Source of the DNA: an uncultured Caulobacter sp.
GTDB taxonomy: Bacteria; Pseudomonadota; Alphaproteobacteria; Caulobacterales; Caulobacteraceae
Assembly (NCBI GenBank): GCA_937991555.1
Contig: CALKHU010000081.1
Location: 1 to 12,005 of the forward strand
Reading direction: 5' to 3'
Length of the DNA: 12,005 bases
Below the pieces are notes generated by a model. That model was not told the origin of the DNA. It did not search any database and worked only from the letters and a program-made list of their open reading frames with translations. The position numbers and the translations under genes are program-made. Positions 11,235 through 12,005 of this stretch are shown piece after piece. Numbering within the stretch: position 1 is the first letter of the stretch; each line of letters opens with the position of its first letter.

Positions 11235-11956
11235 CAGGCCTCCGCCGCCTTGAGGGCCAGCACCGTCGCGCGCCGACGGCGGACCTCGGTCTCGATGCGC
11301 AGCAGCCACAGCGAGCCGAACGCGGCCATGAAGCCGGCGACCATCAGGCCGAGCGGCAGGGCATAGACCGGGGGCAGGGCGTCGCCCGCGTCGGCGAACA
11401 GGGTCGAGGAGCCCTGGTGCAGGCTGTTCCACCAGTCGACCGAGAACTTGACGATCGGCAGGTTGATGACCCCGACCAGGGCCAGGATGGCGGCCGCGCG
11501 GCCGGCCTTCGTCTCGTCGTCGATGGCCGAGCGCAGGGCGATGTAGGCGAGGTAGAACAGCAGCAGCACCAGCACGGAGGTCAGGCGCGCGTCCCAGACC
11601 CACCAGGTTCCCCACATGGGCTTGCCCCACAGGGCGCCGGTGGCCAGCGCCAGCGCCGTGAACACCGCGCCCAGCGGGGCGGCCGACCGGGCGGCGGCGT
11701 CGGCCAGCGCGTGGCGGTAGACCAGGGTCAGGAAGCTGGCCACCCCGAGGCAGACGTAGACGAAGCTGGCGAGGATGGCGGCCGGCACATGGATGAACAT
11801 GATCCGGACCGTGTCGCCCTGCTGGTAGTCCTCCGGCGCAGTGAAGCTCAGCCACAGGCCGGCGGCGATGGCCAGCGCGGCGAGGGCGCCGAACATCGGC
11901 GCGGCCCAGCGCGAGAAGGCCATGAACCGGTCGGGATTGGCGAGGAAGGCGAACAT
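11234..11956 (-). CDS. ccmC: Heme exporter/heme-handling membrane protein CcmC
   Basis: A six-helix inner-membrane protein of system I cytochrome c maturation that presents heme in the periplasm and loads it onto CcmE. The 240-residue product has the tryptophan-rich heme-handling motif WGTWWVWD (115-122) and the two periplasmic heme-ligand histidines expected for the family, H56 (IMFIHVPAA) and H180 (WWNSLHQGSS). The order ccmC-ccmD-ccmG, with overlapping ends, is the common proteobacterial arrangement; ccmA and ccmB would be expected just beyond the right edge. The ATG at 11956 gives a normal N-terminus (FAFLANPDRFMAFSRW); an internal ATG at residue 12 is less likely because it would remove the usual NPxRF segment. 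Confidence 0.96.
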   Translation of the reverse strand: MFAFLANPDRFMAFSRWAAPMFGALAALAIAAGLWLSFTAPEDYQQGDTVRIMFIHVPAAILASFVYVCLGVASFLTLVYRHALADAAARSAAPLGAVFTALALATGALWGKPMWGTWWVWDARLTSVLVLLLFYLAYIALRSAIDDETKAGRAAAILALVGVINLPIVKFSVDWWNSLHQGSSTLFADAGDALPPVYALPLGLMVAGFMAAFGSLWLLRIETEVRRRRATVLALKAAEA

Positions 11957-12005
11957 CTCAGGCGCGGCTTACGGCGGCGCCGGGTTCCGCGCAAGGGGAA
12001 CGCCG

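Noticed and set aside
11957..12005. Possible 3' end of ccmB at the right edge (minus strand, TGA at 11960-11958)
   Set aside because: Gene order makes it plausible, but only about 15 residues are visible and they carry no CcmB feature; another frame also stops nearby, so it cannot be supported from the sequence.

Overview
The window looks like a piece of chromosome from a high-G+C alphaproteobacterium of the Caulobacter/Phenylobacterium type. This is inferred from three things: very strong G/C third-position bias; the neighbourhoods mtaB...ftsY-ispZ and ccmC-ccmD-ccmG; and promoter-like sequences that resemble the Caulobacter housekeeping pattern (TTGACGS, 10-14 bp, GCTANAWC). No transposase, phage, plasmid, tRNA, rRNA or CRISPR was seen. 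The genes are mostly ordinary core metabolism and cell-envelope genes; the unusual material lies between them.

Layout. Positions 1-267 (minus) hold the N-terminal 89 residues of malate dehydrogenase. A divergent gap leads to a plus-strand pair, a mesaconyl-CoA hydratase-like double-hotdog protein and a HIT-family protein (502-1969). These converge on a minus-strand pair (2077-3722) made of a CoA ester lyase and a secreted proline-rich protein. A 542-bp gap follows, packed with palindromic repeats. Next come mtaB (4265-5539, tRNA methylthiotransferase), an overlapping GFA-family gene and a six-helix membrane protein of unknown function (6166-6858). The last converges on a UPF0126/TRIC-type membrane protein (6864-7493, minus). 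ftsY and ispZ form a tight plus-strand pair (7697-9231), followed by a MarR-type regulator with a lysine/alanine-rich tail (9311-9877). On the minus strand are a 95-residue proline-rich protein (9987-10274) and the cytochrome c maturation run ccmC-ccmD-ccmG (11956 down to 10570), whose genes overlap by 1 and 4 bases.

How the genes work together. The hydratase and the CoA ester lyase would act on neighbouring C4/C5 CoA esters in an ethylmalonyl-CoA-type pathway that ends in malate and glyoxylate, so their position beside mdh is metabolically sensible. FtsY is the SRP receptor and IspZ/YciB is an envelope/division membrane protein. CcmC and CcmD handle heme for cytochrome c, and CcmG is the periplasmic thioredoxin-like reductant.

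The most notable non-coding feature is that every larger intergenic gap is filled by palindromic repeats of four families. R1 has three inverted pairs, R2 has two inverted pairs of a two-hairpin unit, and R3 has one inverted pair. R4 is a 110-bp three-hairpin element found twice, each time fitted exactly between the stop codons of two convergent genes. Other points worth checking are a terminator-like hairpin between the likely mtaB promoter and its start codon, a possibly leaderless ftsY mRNA, and GTTAACC/GANTC motifs upstream of the 95-residue gene.
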